Assembly: GCA_026129095.1 (NCBI GenBank)
Contig: JAHCIT010000004.1
Location: forward strand, 270,850 to 334,849
Source: Deltaproteobacteria bacterium
GTDB lineage: Bacteria > JAGRBM01 > JAHCIT01
Length of the DNA: 64,000 nt
Reading direction: 5' to 3'
The position numbers were made by a program, and so were the translations under genes. The notes under the pieces are model-generated. The model was not told the origin of the DNA and ran no database searches. It saw only the letters and a program-made list of their open reading frames with translations. Of this stretch, positions 34,168 through 43,777 are shown one piece after another. Each line of letters opens with the position of its first letter. Position 1 is the first letter of the stretch.

Positions 34168-35480
34168 TGGGCTCCAGCGATATCACCATTGACGAGCAGG
34201 GCGCACTCCAGCTTTCTCCCGAAACACTGGAGCGGCTCAATCTTGAGCCGGGCCAGACCGTACGGATCCTGTTCGAGGGCGAGAATACCCTCGGACTGCT
34301 GACGGCAAGAGGCGAAGTGCGGGACATGCCCGATGGCACCCCCCTGTTCATGGGGTCGCTGGCCAATATGCCGATTGCCGACGTGTTCAGTTTCCTGACC
34401 ATGATCGCCCGCAGCGGTGTGCTGCGGATTTTCACCGAAGGATACGAGAGGGCCATTTACTTCCGGACCGGCGAGATCATCTTCGCGATCAGCACGCATC
34501 CGGAGTACAAGCTGGGTGTTTTCCTGCTGAACCGCGGCGTGATCGACAAGCGGCAACTGAGAGAAGTGGAGCGGGACTACACATCGGACCGGCGGTTCGG
34601 AAAGCTGCTCGTCGAGAAGGGATTCCTCACCACGCAGCAGCTCTGGGATTCTGTCCGTGCCCAGATCGAGGAAATCGTCTATTCCCTGTTCACGCTCCAG
34701 GCGGGAGATTTCATCTTCGTTGAGGGGGAGAATTTCCTCTCCGAAGACCTCGCCGGGTTTTCCCTGTCATCCCAGAATCTCCTGATGGAAGGCATCCGTC
34801 GCACAGACGAGTGGGCTCTCATCAATGAGGAGCTTCCGGACGATGGCGCCATCCCCCTCCTGCCGGACAGCCCGCCAGCCAAGCTGCCTGATACCGAGAA
34901 TGCACGGAAGGTGCTGACGCTTGTTGACGGGCGGCGATCGATCAAGCTGGTCGTCAAGCTCTCCCGGCTGGGGGAGTTCGAGGGCAAACGGGCCCTGTAT
35001 GACCTGCTGAAGTCGAAGCACGTCAAGATTCCGCGGGAAGACTCCGGGAAAAAGGCCGCACGGGACTATGCCGCCGAGGCCCGGGCACTCGTTGACCGGC
35101 ACAACACCCTGCTCCGCCAGCTTTATGCCGATCTCAAGTCCAAAAACATCGAGGTGAATTTGCAGGGGACGCTTCGCACGTTCCTGAAGGAACTGGCAAC
35201 CACGCGGTTTGCCGACATCTTCCAGAACGTCGAACTCAACGCCGCCGGCGAGATGGATCCCGATGCGGTCATCCGGAACCAGAAGCCGGGTGCCAGCACC
35301 TCCCAAAAGGCCCTCGCCATTGAGGGCCTGGGAGAACTGCTCAACTTCGAACTCCTTCAGGACGCCCTCCGCGAAATGGCCAACTACGCCATTTTCACGG
35401 TCCGGAACTCCTGCCCTGATGACGTGGCAGAACATATCGTCGGCCGTGTGCGGCAGCTTCAGGCAGGGAAGACCGAGTGA
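34167..35480 (+). CDS. PATAN (DUF4388)-domain protein
   Basis: A 437-residue protein. Residues 1-50 are a short N-terminal module (LERLNLEPGQTVRILFEGEN). About 55-230 is a DUF4388/PATAN domain (GSLANMPIADVFSFLTMIAR, GVLRIF, IYFRTGEIIFAIST) with the following helical part (FGKLLVEKGFLTTQQLWDSV). The rest is largely helical and unrecognised. No receiver, DNA-binding or enzyme motif is present. PATAN proteins are often adaptors in polarity, motility or regulation. It is embedded between proS and pyrF with overlaps at both ends (TGATG and GTGA), so it is co-translated with housekeeping enzymes. Confidence 0.8.
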   Translation: MGSSDITIDEQGALQLSPETLERLNLEPGQTVRILFEGENTLGLLTARGEVRDMPDGTPLFMGSLANMPIADVFSFLTMIARSGVLRIFTEGYERAIYFRTGEIIFAISTHPEYKLGVFLLNRGVIDKRQLREVERDYTSDRRFGKLLVEKGFLTTQQLWDSVRAQIEEIVYSLFTLQAGDFIFVEGENFLSEDLAGFSLSSQNLLMEGIRRTDEWALINEELPDDGAIPLLPDSPPAKLPDTENARKVLTLVDGRRSIKLVVKLSRLGEFEGKRALYDLLKSKHVKIPREDSGKKAARDYAAEARALVDRHNTLLRQLYADLKSKNIEVNLQGTLRTFLKELATTRFADIFQNVELNAAGEMDPDAVIRNQKPGASTSQKALAIEGLGELLNFELLQDALREMANYAIFTVRNSCPDDVAEHIVGRVRQLQAGKTE

Positions 35481-36211
35481 CTGAAGCCATGATGGCCGGA
35501 TTGCCCCGCCTGTTCGTGGCTGCGGATCTCTCCAGCCGGCGGGAACTGGACACGCTGCTGGCGCAGATTGCGCCCACAGGTGCCGGGATCAAGATCGGAC
35601 TGGAGGCCTATACCGCACTCGGCGGAGAACTGGTTCAGGCAGCAGCGGAACAGGGATGTTCCGTCTTTCTGGACCTCAAGTTCCACGATATTCCGACCAC
35701 CGTGGCCCGTGCCTGTACCAATGTGGCCGCACTCGGGGCCTCCCTCACCAATGTGCATGCGCTGGGTGGCCCCCGGATGATCTCCGCCGCCCGCGAGGCG
35801 CTGGAAAAGCACGGTGGCCCAGGCCGCACGAAACTTCTCGCCGTCACCATCCTGACGAGCCACAGCGAAGCCGATGTCCGCGAACTCGGATTCACGGAAA
35901 ACTCCGCCGTGCTGGTCCCGAGGCTGGCCCGGATGGCCAGGGATGCGGGAGCCGACGGCGTGGTTTGCTCGCCACACGAAGCCTCCGGCGTCCGTGAGGC
36001 CGCCGGGCCCGGCTTTCTTATCGTCACACCCGGAGTCCGCCCGTCCGGATCGGCCTCGAACGACCAGCAGCGGATTGCAACACCGGTGGACGCCATCCGT
36101 TCCGGGGCCACCCATCTCGTCGTGGGACGTCCCATCACGGGCGCACCCGATCCGGCCGCCGCGGCGCAGGCGATTATCGGGGAAATCCGGGCCACACTGG
36201 CCGGTAACTGA
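35477..36211 (+). CDS. pyrF: Orotidine 5'-phosphate decarboxylase
   Basis: Last step of UMP synthesis. The 244-residue TIM barrel has the catalytic DLKFHDIPTT (Lys and Asp dyad), PRLFVAADLSSR at strand 1, GADGVVCSPHEA, FLIVTPGVRPSG and THLVVGRPIT at the phosphate-binding end. The start is a GTG overlapping the PATAN stop as GTGA. anmK follows after two bases. Confidence 0.96.
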   Translation: MTEAMMAGLPRLFVAADLSSRRELDTLLAQIAPTGAGIKIGLEAYTALGGELVQAAAEQGCSVFLDLKFHDIPTTVARACTNVAALGASLTNVHALGGPRMISAAREALEKHGGPGRTKLLAVTILTSHSEADVRELGFTENSAVLVPRLARMARDAGADGVVCSPHEASGVREAAGPGFLIVTPGVRPSGSASNDQQRIATPVDAIRSGATHLVVGRPITGAPDPAAAAQAIIGEIRATLAGN

Positions 36212-36213
36212 TC

Positions 36214-37380
36214 ATGCCACCAGTTACCGGCCTTGGGATGATGAGCGGCACATCGGCCGACGGAATCGATGCCGTTCCGGTGGAGTTTCCGCCGGGCAAA
36301 CGCCCCAGACCAGGGAAACGGGTGACGGCGCCCTACCCGGCTCCACTCCGGACCGAACTCCTGAAGCTGGCCGAAGCGCGCTCGTTTCCGGTAGACCGGA
36401 TCGCCGAACTGTCGGTCGAACTCGGACGGCTCCATCTGGAACTGGCACTGAAAGTCTCGAAGTCACTCAAGCGAAATCCGGATTTCATCGCACTGCATGG
36501 GCAGACCATCCGTCACCGGCCCGAGGCCGGGTACACCTGGCAGCTTGTGGACCCGGCTCCGGTGGCCGCCGGAACCGGAGCAACAGTGATCTCCGATTTC
36601 CGCACCGCCGATGTGGCCGAGGGCGGGGAGGGAGCGCCGCTGGTCCCGTTTGCCCACCAGATCCTGTTTGCTGACGCGAAAAAATGGACCGCTGCCGTCA
36701 ATATCGGCGGTATCGCCAATGTGACGCTGCTCCCCCCTGCCGGATCGAACCACTCCATCACCGGATTCGACACCGGCCCCGGTAACATGCTGATCGACGC
36801 CTGGGTCCAGGAACATGCGGGACAGCCGTTCGACCGTGACGGCCGGATCGCCCGGAAAGGGACGCCGCAGCCGGCAGGCCGGAGGTGGCTTGAGCGTGAG
36901 CCGTATTTTGCCGAACCCCCTCCCAAATCCACGGGGCGCGAGCAGTTCGGCAAGGTGTTTCTCGGCAAGATCCGCCGGAACCTCGTCCGCATGGGGCTGC
37001 ACGATGCCGTGGCGACGCTTACGCTTTTTACCAGCGCCTCCATCGCTGACCAGGTTCTCAGGTGGTCGCCCGTTCAGCCCGAACGCGTCGTCGTCTGCGG
37101 CGGCGGGGCCTTTAATCCAGCCATCCTCTGGGGTCTCCGGCAGATGCTTCCGGGATCGGAGGTCATTCCGAGCACCCGGATGGGGATAGAGCCGCTGGCC
37201 GTGGAAGCCGCTGCCTTTGCCCTGCTGGGCATGGAGACGCTGAAGGGGCTGCCGTCGAATATCACATCCGTTACCGGGGCCACCCGGCCCGCGATCCTCG
37301 GGCGCATATCCCCCGGAAGATTATTTTTTAAGACGGTATCAGCTGTCCACGCCCTGCCCGCAATCGGGTACACTGGCTGA
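36214..37380 (+). CDS. anmK: Anhydro-N-acetylmuramic acid kinase
   Basis: Phosphorylates and opens 1,6-anhydro-MurNAc during peptidoglycan recycling. At 388 residues it has the family length. Motifs are GLGMMSGTSADGIDAVPVEF at the N terminus, DFRTADVAEGGEGAPLVP, NIGGIANVT, GFDTGPGNMLIDAW and the C-terminal VVVCGGGAFNPAILWGL, typical of the ASKHA ATPase fold. It follows pyrF by two bases. Neighbour 37386-38465, a nucleotidyltransferase, may act further along a cell-wall sugar route. Confidence 0.95.
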   Translation: MPPVTGLGMMSGTSADGIDAVPVEFPPGKRPRPGKRVTAPYPAPLRTELLKLAEARSFPVDRIAELSVELGRLHLELALKVSKSLKRNPDFIALHGQTIRHRPEAGYTWQLVDPAPVAAGTGATVISDFRTADVAEGGEGAPLVPFAHQILFADAKKWTAAVNIGGIANVTLLPPAGSNHSITGFDTGPGNMLIDAWVQEHAGQPFDRDGRIARKGTPQPAGRRWLEREPYFAEPPPKSTGREQFGKVFLGKIRRNLVRMGLHDAVATLTLFTSASIADQVLRWSPVQPERVVVCGGGAFNPAILWGLRQMLPGSEVIPSTRMGIEPLAVEAAAFALLGMETLKGLPSNITSVTGATRPAILGRISPGRLFFKTVSAVHALPAIGYTG

Positions 37381-37385
37381 CGGGT

Positions 37386-38465
37386 ATGGATGCGCTCATT
37401 CTCGCTGCCGGCCTCGGAACCCGGCTCCGTCCGCTGACGGAGTACCTTCCCAAGCCGCTGGTACCGGTGCTGAACACGCCGCTCATTGACCTTGCCATCG
37501 ACTGGCTGCGGGTTCAGGGGATGAGCCGTTTTACGGTCAATTCGCACTACAAGGCCGATCTGCTCCGCTCCCACCTGAATCAGCGGGCTCTCCATGACCG
37601 GATCGATATAACGGAGAGCCACGAACCCGCCATCCTCGGGACAGGTGGGGCCATCCTCAAGGTGATTGATACCTTCAAGGGCGACTGCTTCGTGCTCTGG
37701 AACTCCGATATCCTGTTTGCACCGGAACTGGGACCGGTCATCGAGGGGCATCGCTCGTCAGGTGCGCTGGCAACTCTGGTTCTCCGGCGGCGTGATGTGC
37801 AGAAATTCGGCGGCTTTACACGCGAACCCGATGGGCTCATCACCTCCTATGTCCCCCCCAGCCCCGGCCGGCCGCCCCTTCATGCGGGCATCTATACCGG
37901 AGTCATGGTGCTCAGCCCGGAGATTCGCATCCACTTTCCGCCGGGGAAAGACATCTTCTGCATTATCGCCGACGTGATCCGGCCGCTGATCGAAAAGGGC
38001 GAAAGGGTCCGCGGGGTGTTCAGCGATGAATCTTGGAGCGATCTCGGGAACCCTGAAGCCTATTTCCGGGCGAATTTCGAGGAACTGGCCCTGCTGGAAA
38101 GCGGCCCCAATCCTCTCACCCGGTTTCTCAGGAGCCTGCTGGAGCGCAAGGGCTACGAAAACCGGGGCAACGGATTCTGGGCCATGCCGCACCAGAAACA
38201 GGTGCCGGCCCAGGGGCCGTCGCTGGTGGGCCCGGATGTCGTCTGCGGACGGGACGTGGCTCTCGGCGAGCGGGTCATCATTGGCAGCGGGGCGCGAATC
38301 TACGGCGCCGGCCTGCTGGAGGACTCGATTGTCTGGCCCGGCGTCGAGGCCGTCCTGCGCTCGCCATCCGGGAACCGGAAGATCCAGGACCGCATCTTTT
38401 CCGGTAGCGGCTACTATGCCGTGCCGACGAACCGCGAGGAAATCCCCCAGCTTCCGCCGGTCTAA
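37386..38465 (+). CDS. Sugar-nucleotide pyrophosphorylase-family nucleotidyltransferase
   Basis: A 359-residue NTP_transferase-family protein. The signature ILAAGLGTRLRPLTEYLPKP (nucleotide binding), FVLWNSDILFA (metal Asp) and SWSDLGNPEAY are clear. The C-terminal part (about 285-345) has left-handed-helix-like hexapeptide repeats (VVCGRDVALGERVIIGSGAR). This architecture fits GDP-mannose, dTDP-glucose or MurNAc-1-phosphate (MurU) transferases. Its position five bases after anmK makes a role in MurNAc recycling attractive, but no AmgK-type kinase is nearby, so this is inference only. It ends the plus-strand operon that begins at proS. Confidence 0.88.
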   Translation: MDALILAAGLGTRLRPLTEYLPKPLVPVLNTPLIDLAIDWLRVQGMSRFTVNSHYKADLLRSHLNQRALHDRIDITESHEPAILGTGGAILKVIDTFKGDCFVLWNSDILFAPELGPVIEGHRSSGALATLVLRRRDVQKFGGFTREPDGLITSYVPPSPGRPPLHAGIYTGVMVLSPEIRIHFPPGKDIFCIIADVIRPLIEKGERVRGVFSDESWSDLGNPEAYFRANFEELALLESGPNPLTRFLRSLLERKGYENRGNGFWAMPHQKQVPAQGPSLVGPDVVCGRDVALGERVIIGSGARIYGAGLLEDSIVWPGVEAVLRSPSGNRKIQDRIFSGSGYYAVPTNREEIPQLPPV

Positions 38466-38487
38466 TCGAGGGCCCGGTCCCGGCCGG

Positions 38488-40881
38488 TCAGGCAAGCCCC
38501 CACTGGCGGCGCAGGAACCATTCGACCGACAGCAGTGCCGCCAGAACCAGCAGCACGAATCCGTTGTCCCAGAGTTCGACTTCACGGGCCCCCAGGACCC
38601 GGAACGCATCCACGGGCTTTACCGACGGCACACCGTCTGTCCGGCCCTTCTCGATCCGGAGCGACCGTCCTCCAAGACGGTTCGCCAGTGCATCCATCAG
38701 CTCCGTTTCGACACGGGTTCGCTCATATTCGGCCACCGGGCTCAGCACCTCGACAAAAGCGGTGTCGGAACCGAGCTCCAGACCGGAAGAGGACTTCGCC
38801 CCGCTCCAGATGGACAGGAACCCCTTTCCCTCGGCAATGCAGGTGGTTTCAAAGACGCCCGGCCCCGACTGGACCACCGGTTGCGGACAGATATTGCCGG
38901 TCATCGAACTGATTCCCCGCGCCTTCAGGTCAACAATCGCCTGCTCGGCCGGGCGGTACTGCTCGTCCAGGACGGATACACGCACACGCATTTCCTCGCC
39001 GGGACGGTACTGGCGGCGCGGCGTCGTCACCTGTACCCGCTGGCTGGAAGGATCCTTGGTGAGCCACCGGAGGGCTTCACGCCAGAATGTCGCATAGTGC
39101 CGGGCTGTCCCCTCCTGTGCGGCTGCAGGGAAGGCCCAGAACCATGACGAATCACCTGCCACGGAGAGCACCCGCCCCTTGCTGTACTGCCGCCCGGCGA
39201 CCAGTGACATAGGCCTCCCATCCGGATACTTCAGTCTGGGATGGTTCATGAGCGAGAACGCATCCGGCTTGAGCGGTCCCGTCAGGTTCATGCCTTCTAC
39301 TGGCGGAAGCCGTTTCCAGAGTTTTTCATTCTCGTCCGGATCGGAAACCAGCCGGGTCATGGGGTGGATACGCCCTGTCTGGGATAACTCGGGAGCGAAA
39401 GGAGCCGTCTCGTAGACCCGGCCCATGTCCAGCAGGCCAGCCCCCTGGAACCGCTCGAACGGCATCAGGTCACGGATGGCAGCCCAGTTGAAGTTGGTGT
39501 CGGAAAAACCCTGGTCGCCTCCGATTAATACCAGTCCACCACCCTGCTCGGCCACGAACTTCCGCATGTTCTCCAGATGACCCAGGTTGATCCCGTAATG
39601 ATCCTGGTACTGGAAGTTCTGCATGATCACGACATCAAAGGAAGGAAGCTGACGGTCAAAAATCTCGTCTGTCGGAAACGGAATCAGGGACAGGTCCCGC
39701 TCGGGAAAGTTCTGCATTCTCACCTGCGCCAGATCCCGCAGGATCATGAACGAGATCAGGTCGATATTGGGGTCACGCTTGAACAGCTGCCTCAGGAACC
39801 GGACGTCCCAGCTCGGATGCCCGACCACCTGAAGCACCCGGATCCGGTCGCGGATCACGTTGAGAATAAAGGCCTTCTTGTTATTGTCGCGGATCCGTTC
39901 CACTTCGACAGGCGGAACCTGAACCTCGTAAATGAACTCACCTACCTCCTGCGGCGAAAAAGACAGGGTGGCTTTCAGTGTGTGCGCGCCAGAATCAGGA
40001 ACCTGGACCTGGGTCTGCGCGATCACTCCTCCCCCGAACCGGAGCTGGACTGGCAGACGCTGGGCGGAAATGCCGCTGGTGCGAACGTGTATGGTGATTT
40101 CCGCCTGGTTCCTGATGAACGCATAGTCGTCCACCTCTAGCGAGGAGATCGCCACGTCCGGTATGGGCTCCTCGCCACCGACCAGAACCGTCGAGACGGG
40201 GGCATTCACCCCGGCAAGCCCGGCCTGCCGGAGCCGGTCGGCGAACACGTTTTCCCGGCGAGTGGCCTCGGAAAGCCCGGACAGGTCCGCGCCGTCGGAA
40301 ACAATGACCACTCCGCTGGTCGGCTGATCCTTGATACGCCGGGCCATATCCACGAGGAGCGAGGAGAAATCGGTCGAGAATCCCGCCACCGGCAGGCTCG
40401 CCCCCTCGCCCGCCATTCCGGGGAGCGGCGCGATCCGGAAATCATCGCCGCTGCCTGAAAAGCCGAGCATCCTTATGTCGTAGTTCTCGCGCCACTGATC
40501 CAGCGGGAGTCCACCTGCCGCCAGCCACCTTGTCACCGCTTCCCGGCGTTCGGCACCCCCGTTCGCGTCCGGAATCTCCATGCTTGGGCTCTGGTCAAAA
40601 TACACGACCAGCTGGTTGCGGATCGGCTGTGTTTTCTGGAGCTGCACACGCGGGCCGGCAGCCGCCACGGCAATCGCCCCAACGGCGGCCAGACGCAGCA
40701 GCACCAGCAGCACTCCCCTGGCACCCCCGGCACGGATATCGGAAACGGCGCTGGCGAGCAGGGCTGCCACGAGTGCCACCAGGACATATAGAAACAGGCC
40801 TTCCAGCCGCTCCGAATAGACGATCTCCCAGCGATCGAAATCCCCGCCCGAAGCGGCCAGCCTGTCCATCAGTCCGTTCAC
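38488..40881 (-). CDS. Membrane vWA protein with glutamine-amidotransferase-like domain
   Basis: A 797-residue inner-membrane protein. Two TM segments at the N terminus (about 30-50 and 58-75) and one at the C terminus (770-790) frame a large periplasmic part. A vWA-like domain starts at about 85 with the DxSxS motif in VYFDQSPSMEI and VVIVSDGADLSGLS. About 360-560 resembles a class I glutamine-amidotransferase-like fold (IRVLQVVGHPSWDVRFL, VIMQNFQYQDHYG, GGGLVLIGGDQGFS), with no clear catalytic Cys. It is the last gene of the MoxR/BatA array; the GTG start overlaps the DUF4159 stop as GTGA. Such proteins are thought to work with MoxR ATPases, but their function is not established. Confidence 0.82.
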   Translation of the reverse strand: MNGLMDRLAASGGDFDRWEIVYSERLEGLFLYVLVALVAALLASAVSDIRAGGARGVLLVLLRLAAVGAIAVAAAGPRVQLQKTQPIRNQLVVYFDQSPSMEIPDANGGAERREAVTRWLAAGGLPLDQWRENYDIRMLGFSGSGDDFRIAPLPGMAGEGASLPVAGFSTDFSSLLVDMARRIKDQPTSGVVIVSDGADLSGLSEATRRENVFADRLRQAGLAGVNAPVSTVLVGGEEPIPDVAISSLEVDDYAFIRNQAEITIHVRTSGISAQRLPVQLRFGGGVIAQTQVQVPDSGAHTLKATLSFSPQEVGEFIYEVQVPPVEVERIRDNNKKAFILNVIRDRIRVLQVVGHPSWDVRFLRQLFKRDPNIDLISFMILRDLAQVRMQNFPERDLSLIPFPTDEIFDRQLPSFDVVIMQNFQYQDHYGINLGHLENMRKFVAEQGGGLVLIGGDQGFSDTNFNWAAIRDLMPFERFQGAGLLDMGRVYETAPFAPELSQTGRIHPMTRLVSDPDENEKLWKRLPPVEGMNLTGPLKPDAFSLMNHPRLKYPDGRPMSLVAGRQYSKGRVLSVAGDSSWFWAFPAAAQEGTARHYATFWREALRWLTKDPSSQRVQVTTPRRQYRPGEEMRVRVSVLDEQYRPAEQAIVDLKARGISSMTGNICPQPVVQSGPGVFETTCIAEGKGFLSIWSGAKSSSGLELGSDTAFVEVLSPVAEYERTRVETELMDALANRLGGRSLRIEKGRTDGVPSVKPVDAFRVLGAREVELWDNGFVLLVLAALLSVEWFLRRQWGLA

Positions 40882-41633
40882 AGCCGCCGCCTCTTCAGGA
40901 TGAACGGGATATGGACCTGATCGCTCTTGTAGTCCACGTTCAGCGCATACATGAAGATATTCAGGCCCATGCGGAACGCCCGTTCCCGGCCGGCCTCGCC
41001 AGCCGAAATCTGGTCATGAACAAACCCGCCATCCGACCGCCGGGCCCATGCACCTCCAAGATCATTCCGGGAATACAGAATTGCCGTCCGGCCGCCCACC
41101 TGAACGCCTTCGATCTCCTTCGCGACGGAAAGCCGTCCCGGGGCGCCCTCCAGCAGGAAGAATGACTTGTAGATGTCATGATTGTGCGGAACCGGCATCA
41201 TCGGATTCCGCGGAAACAGGCGCTCAGCGGTCAGCCGCACGCTCCGGTCGAAACCGCCGCCAGAAAGCCCCGTGCAATCGTCAAATACGATCGTGCCGCC
41301 AAAGGCGACATATTTTCGCAGATTGAAGATGGCGTTGTCCGGAAACGCATCGAACGCCTCGCAGCCAGTGATCCACAGCAGCGGCTGGTAGAACAGCTCC
41401 GGCGAATCCCACGCCAGATCGAGCCGCTCCGGGGAAACGACGATACTCGTATGACGGGACAGGTAGATCATCAGCGAGCGGGCAGCCGTCGGATTCGGGT
41501 TCCAGATGCCACCGGGATACTGGAGCTGGGCAAAACGGACGCGCTGGCGATCGGACTGCGCGGCTGCCGGATACGGCAACGCCGCCAGAGCGGCCATCAC
41601 CAGCAGCACGGCGACGGGCAGCAGCCGCTTCAT
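40878..41633 (-). CDS. DUF4159-domain periplasmic protein
   Basis: A 251-residue protein with a clear signal peptide ending AAAQS. The domain is DUF4159: RVRFAQLQYPGGIWNPNPTA, LWITGCEAFDAFPD, FGGTIVFDDCTGL and FILKRRRL at the end. It usually accompanies MoxR-DUF58-BatA genes and lies here in the same position. The fold is thought to be GATase-like without enzymatic residues; function unknown. Its start overlaps the BatA-type gene by four bases and its stop overlaps the downstream gene by four. Confidence 0.85.
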   Translation of the reverse strand: MKRLLPVAVLLVMAALAALPYPAAAQSDRQRVRFAQLQYPGGIWNPNPTAARSLMIYLSRHTSIVVSPERLDLAWDSPELFYQPLLWITGCEAFDAFPDNAIFNLRKYVAFGGTIVFDDCTGLSGGGFDRSVRLTAERLFPRNPMMPVPHNHDIYKSFFLLEGAPGRLSVAKEIEGVQVGGRTAILYSRNDLGGAWARRSDGGFVHDQISAGEAGRERAFRMGLNIFMYALNVDYKSDQVHIPFILKRRRL

Positions 41634-43771
41634 GGTTTCCGTGCCCTCACTGTCAGTACGGACTCGGCCAGCAGCGCCAGTGCTAGCGCGAGAATGAACG
41701 TGCGGTAGAATTCTTCCCGCCGGCTGAGCGAGAAACTGGCACCCGTGATGATTTCTCCCGACGGACCACCAACCGCGGACAGGGGGTACCGACGCGAAAG
41801 CTGCTCCAGCTGGGTTTCATCCAGGGGCTTAAGATCGGCCTCCACCGGATCAATGTTGACTGCGAACCGGATGCGCTCTCCGGCCCTCGCTCCTCCGCCC
41901 CAGGCAACGGTATAGATTCCGCGCTCCCATGTGTCAGTAATCCGCAGGGGACGGTCACCGTCCGAATCGGCGATTTCCACCGGCAACTGCCGTCCGTCGG
42001 GAGTCTCGACCGTAGCGGTTTTTGCGCCCGGCGGAGCCATCAGTTCCACCGGGCGGGAGGCCGGGACATCAAGGGGGAGCGTGTCGCCCAGGGCCCCGCA
42101 CAAATACTCGGTAATCCGGTGGATCAGCGGCAGGAAGACGGGCTTGAACACGAGGTCCGACCAGTCCCGGTCCAGCGAGGACATCCAGACGAGCGACCGC
42201 CCCTGGCCCAGCTGCCGTTCCACCAGCATGGGCGCGCCGGAGCCAAGCCACATGAGTGCAGCGGCATCACCGCCGCCCGGCTCTCCGAGTCCATAGGCCG
42301 TGAACCTGACCGAACTGAACCCCCCGCCTTCCAGCGCCGTAAAGGGCCGGAACACGGGATGCCCGGTGGCAAACCGGGACAGCCGCTCCCGGCGGTCGTC
42401 GCTGCCCTGTGCGAATACCGCATCCTCGCCGATGGCCCGGATTCCCCGCAGCCTGATGGGCAGGACCCTGCCCATCTGCTCGTTGTACCGGTCCGGGTCG
42501 ATCTGGTCCCCAAGGGAAATGAAGAGTGAGCCGCCTTCTTCAATCCACCGGGCCAGCCTCGACACCGAATCGGATGGCAGTTCCCGCACGTTCATCAGCA
42601 TCACGGCATCAATATCGTTATCCAGCGGGGGCAGTTCGCCTGCGGGTATCACCCGGTACTGGAACCGTGTCTCCGCGGCGGGATTCGGGTGCAGCGCCTG
42701 GCGCACGTAGTAGCTCTCCGCACGCGAATCGAGCGCCTGCTGGTCGCCATCGACGATCAGGAGCTTCAGCTTGCGAAGGGGGTTCAGCACCAGATAGCGG
42801 CGGTTATCGGCCGGCAGGCGGTCGGCCTCCAGTTCAAGCCAGGAAACCTCCCCGCTTGTGAGTTCTGAAGCATCGTAGCTGATCCGTGCAGTGGCGACGG
42901 CCCCCGCCGGAGCCTGGACGGCGCCTCGCAGGATGCTCCGCCGGGCGGTGCGGAGTTCGAACTCGATATCGCCGCTGCCGCTTTCCATCAGGTTCGCCAC
43001 GCGGGCTTCGGCTGTCGCCACGCTCGACTGGCCGGAGGCCTCGCTCACTGCCTGTGCGGAAACGATAGCCCTGTTATCCGTGGACCCGCTGGCCCGCACA
43101 TCGATCAGCTTGAGCGCGGGTGCACCCGGTGGCGGGCTCCCCTGCCCTGGAGCCAGCTGCCAGGCGGCGGATTGCATGTCAGTAAAAAAATAAACCGACT
43201 TCAGTTCCAGCGGCGATTTTTCCAGAAGCACGGCCGCCTTCTCGACACGCGCAAGAGGATCGGGGGCGGCCCATTCGATCCGGATCCGGTCCAGCGACTG
43301 CAGCAGTTCCTTCTGCGACTGAATCAGGTTTTCCGGGTCTTCGTCCCGGCTGACCAGGGGGATCACGACCGCCTGGTCCTCGGGCTTCAGACTTGTCACC
43401 AGTGCACGAGCCAGCGAGAGGGCATGGTCGAACCTCGGCCCCGAACTTTCCCGGTAGTCCATGCTCGCGGAGTTGTCGACGATGATGGCGACCGCCTCCG
43501 GCTCCATGCCGCGCCCTACGCTCGTGTCCTTGATTGTCCGGTAGGGGCGTGCGATCCAGAATGTCAGCAGGATAATGGCCAGCATCCGGAGCAGCATGAG
43601 AAGCACGTCCTCAAGACGCCGCCGCCGCTGGGTGGGCGGCGGGCTCTCATCCACCAGGCGGATGGCCGGGAAACGGACGCGCTGTCCCCGGACCCGGTTG
43701 AACAGGTGAATGAGCAGCGGCACGGCTGCGAGAAGCAACCCGCCCAGCAGCGATATGTGGAGGAGCGACAT
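41630..43771 (-). CDS. BatA-type membrane protein with vWA domain
   Basis: A 713-residue inner-membrane protein. The BatA N-terminal domain (1-80) includes the TM LLHISLLGGLLLAAVPLLIH and the conserved LLMLLRMLAIILLTFWIARP helix. The vWA domain follows with an intact MIDAS start D99-N-S101-A-S103 (IIVDNSASMDYRESSG). The remaining region resembles a GATase-like block (KLLIVDGDQQALDSRAES, DIDAVMLMNVRELPS) and ends with a TM. The family is linked to aerotolerance in Bacteroides and often pairs with MoxR and DUF58. The stop overlaps the DUF4159 start by four bases. Confidence 0.88.
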   Translation of the reverse strand: MSLLHISLLGGLLLAAVPLLIHLFNRVRGQRVRFPAIRLVDESPPPTQRRRRLEDVLLMLLRMLAIILLTFWIARPYRTIKDTSVGRGMEPEAVAIIVDNSASMDYRESSGPRFDHALSLARALVTSLKPEDQAVVIPLVSRDEDPENLIQSQKELLQSLDRIRIEWAAPDPLARVEKAAVLLEKSPLELKSVYFFTDMQSAAWQLAPGQGSPPPGAPALKLIDVRASGSTDNRAIVSAQAVSEASGQSSVATAEARVANLMESGSGDIEFELRTARRSILRGAVQAPAGAVATARISYDASELTSGEVSWLELEADRLPADNRRYLVLNPLRKLKLLIVDGDQQALDSRAESYYVRQALHPNPAAETRFQYRVIPAGELPPLDNDIDAVMLMNVRELPSDSVSRLARWIEEGGSLFISLGDQIDPDRYNEQMGRVLPIRLRGIRAIGEDAVFAQGSDDRRERLSRFATGHPVFRPFTALEGGGFSSVRFTAYGLGEPGGGDAAALMWLGSGAPMLVERQLGQGRSLVWMSSLDRDWSDLVFKPVFLPLIHRITEYLCGALGDTLPLDVPASRPVELMAPPGAKTATVETPDGRQLPVEIADSDGDRPLRITDTWERGIYTVAWGGGARAGERIRFAVNIDPVEADLKPLDETQLEQLSRRYPLSAVGGPSGEIITGASFSLSRREEFYRTFILALALALLAESVLTVRARKP

Positions 43772-43777
43772 CCTGCC

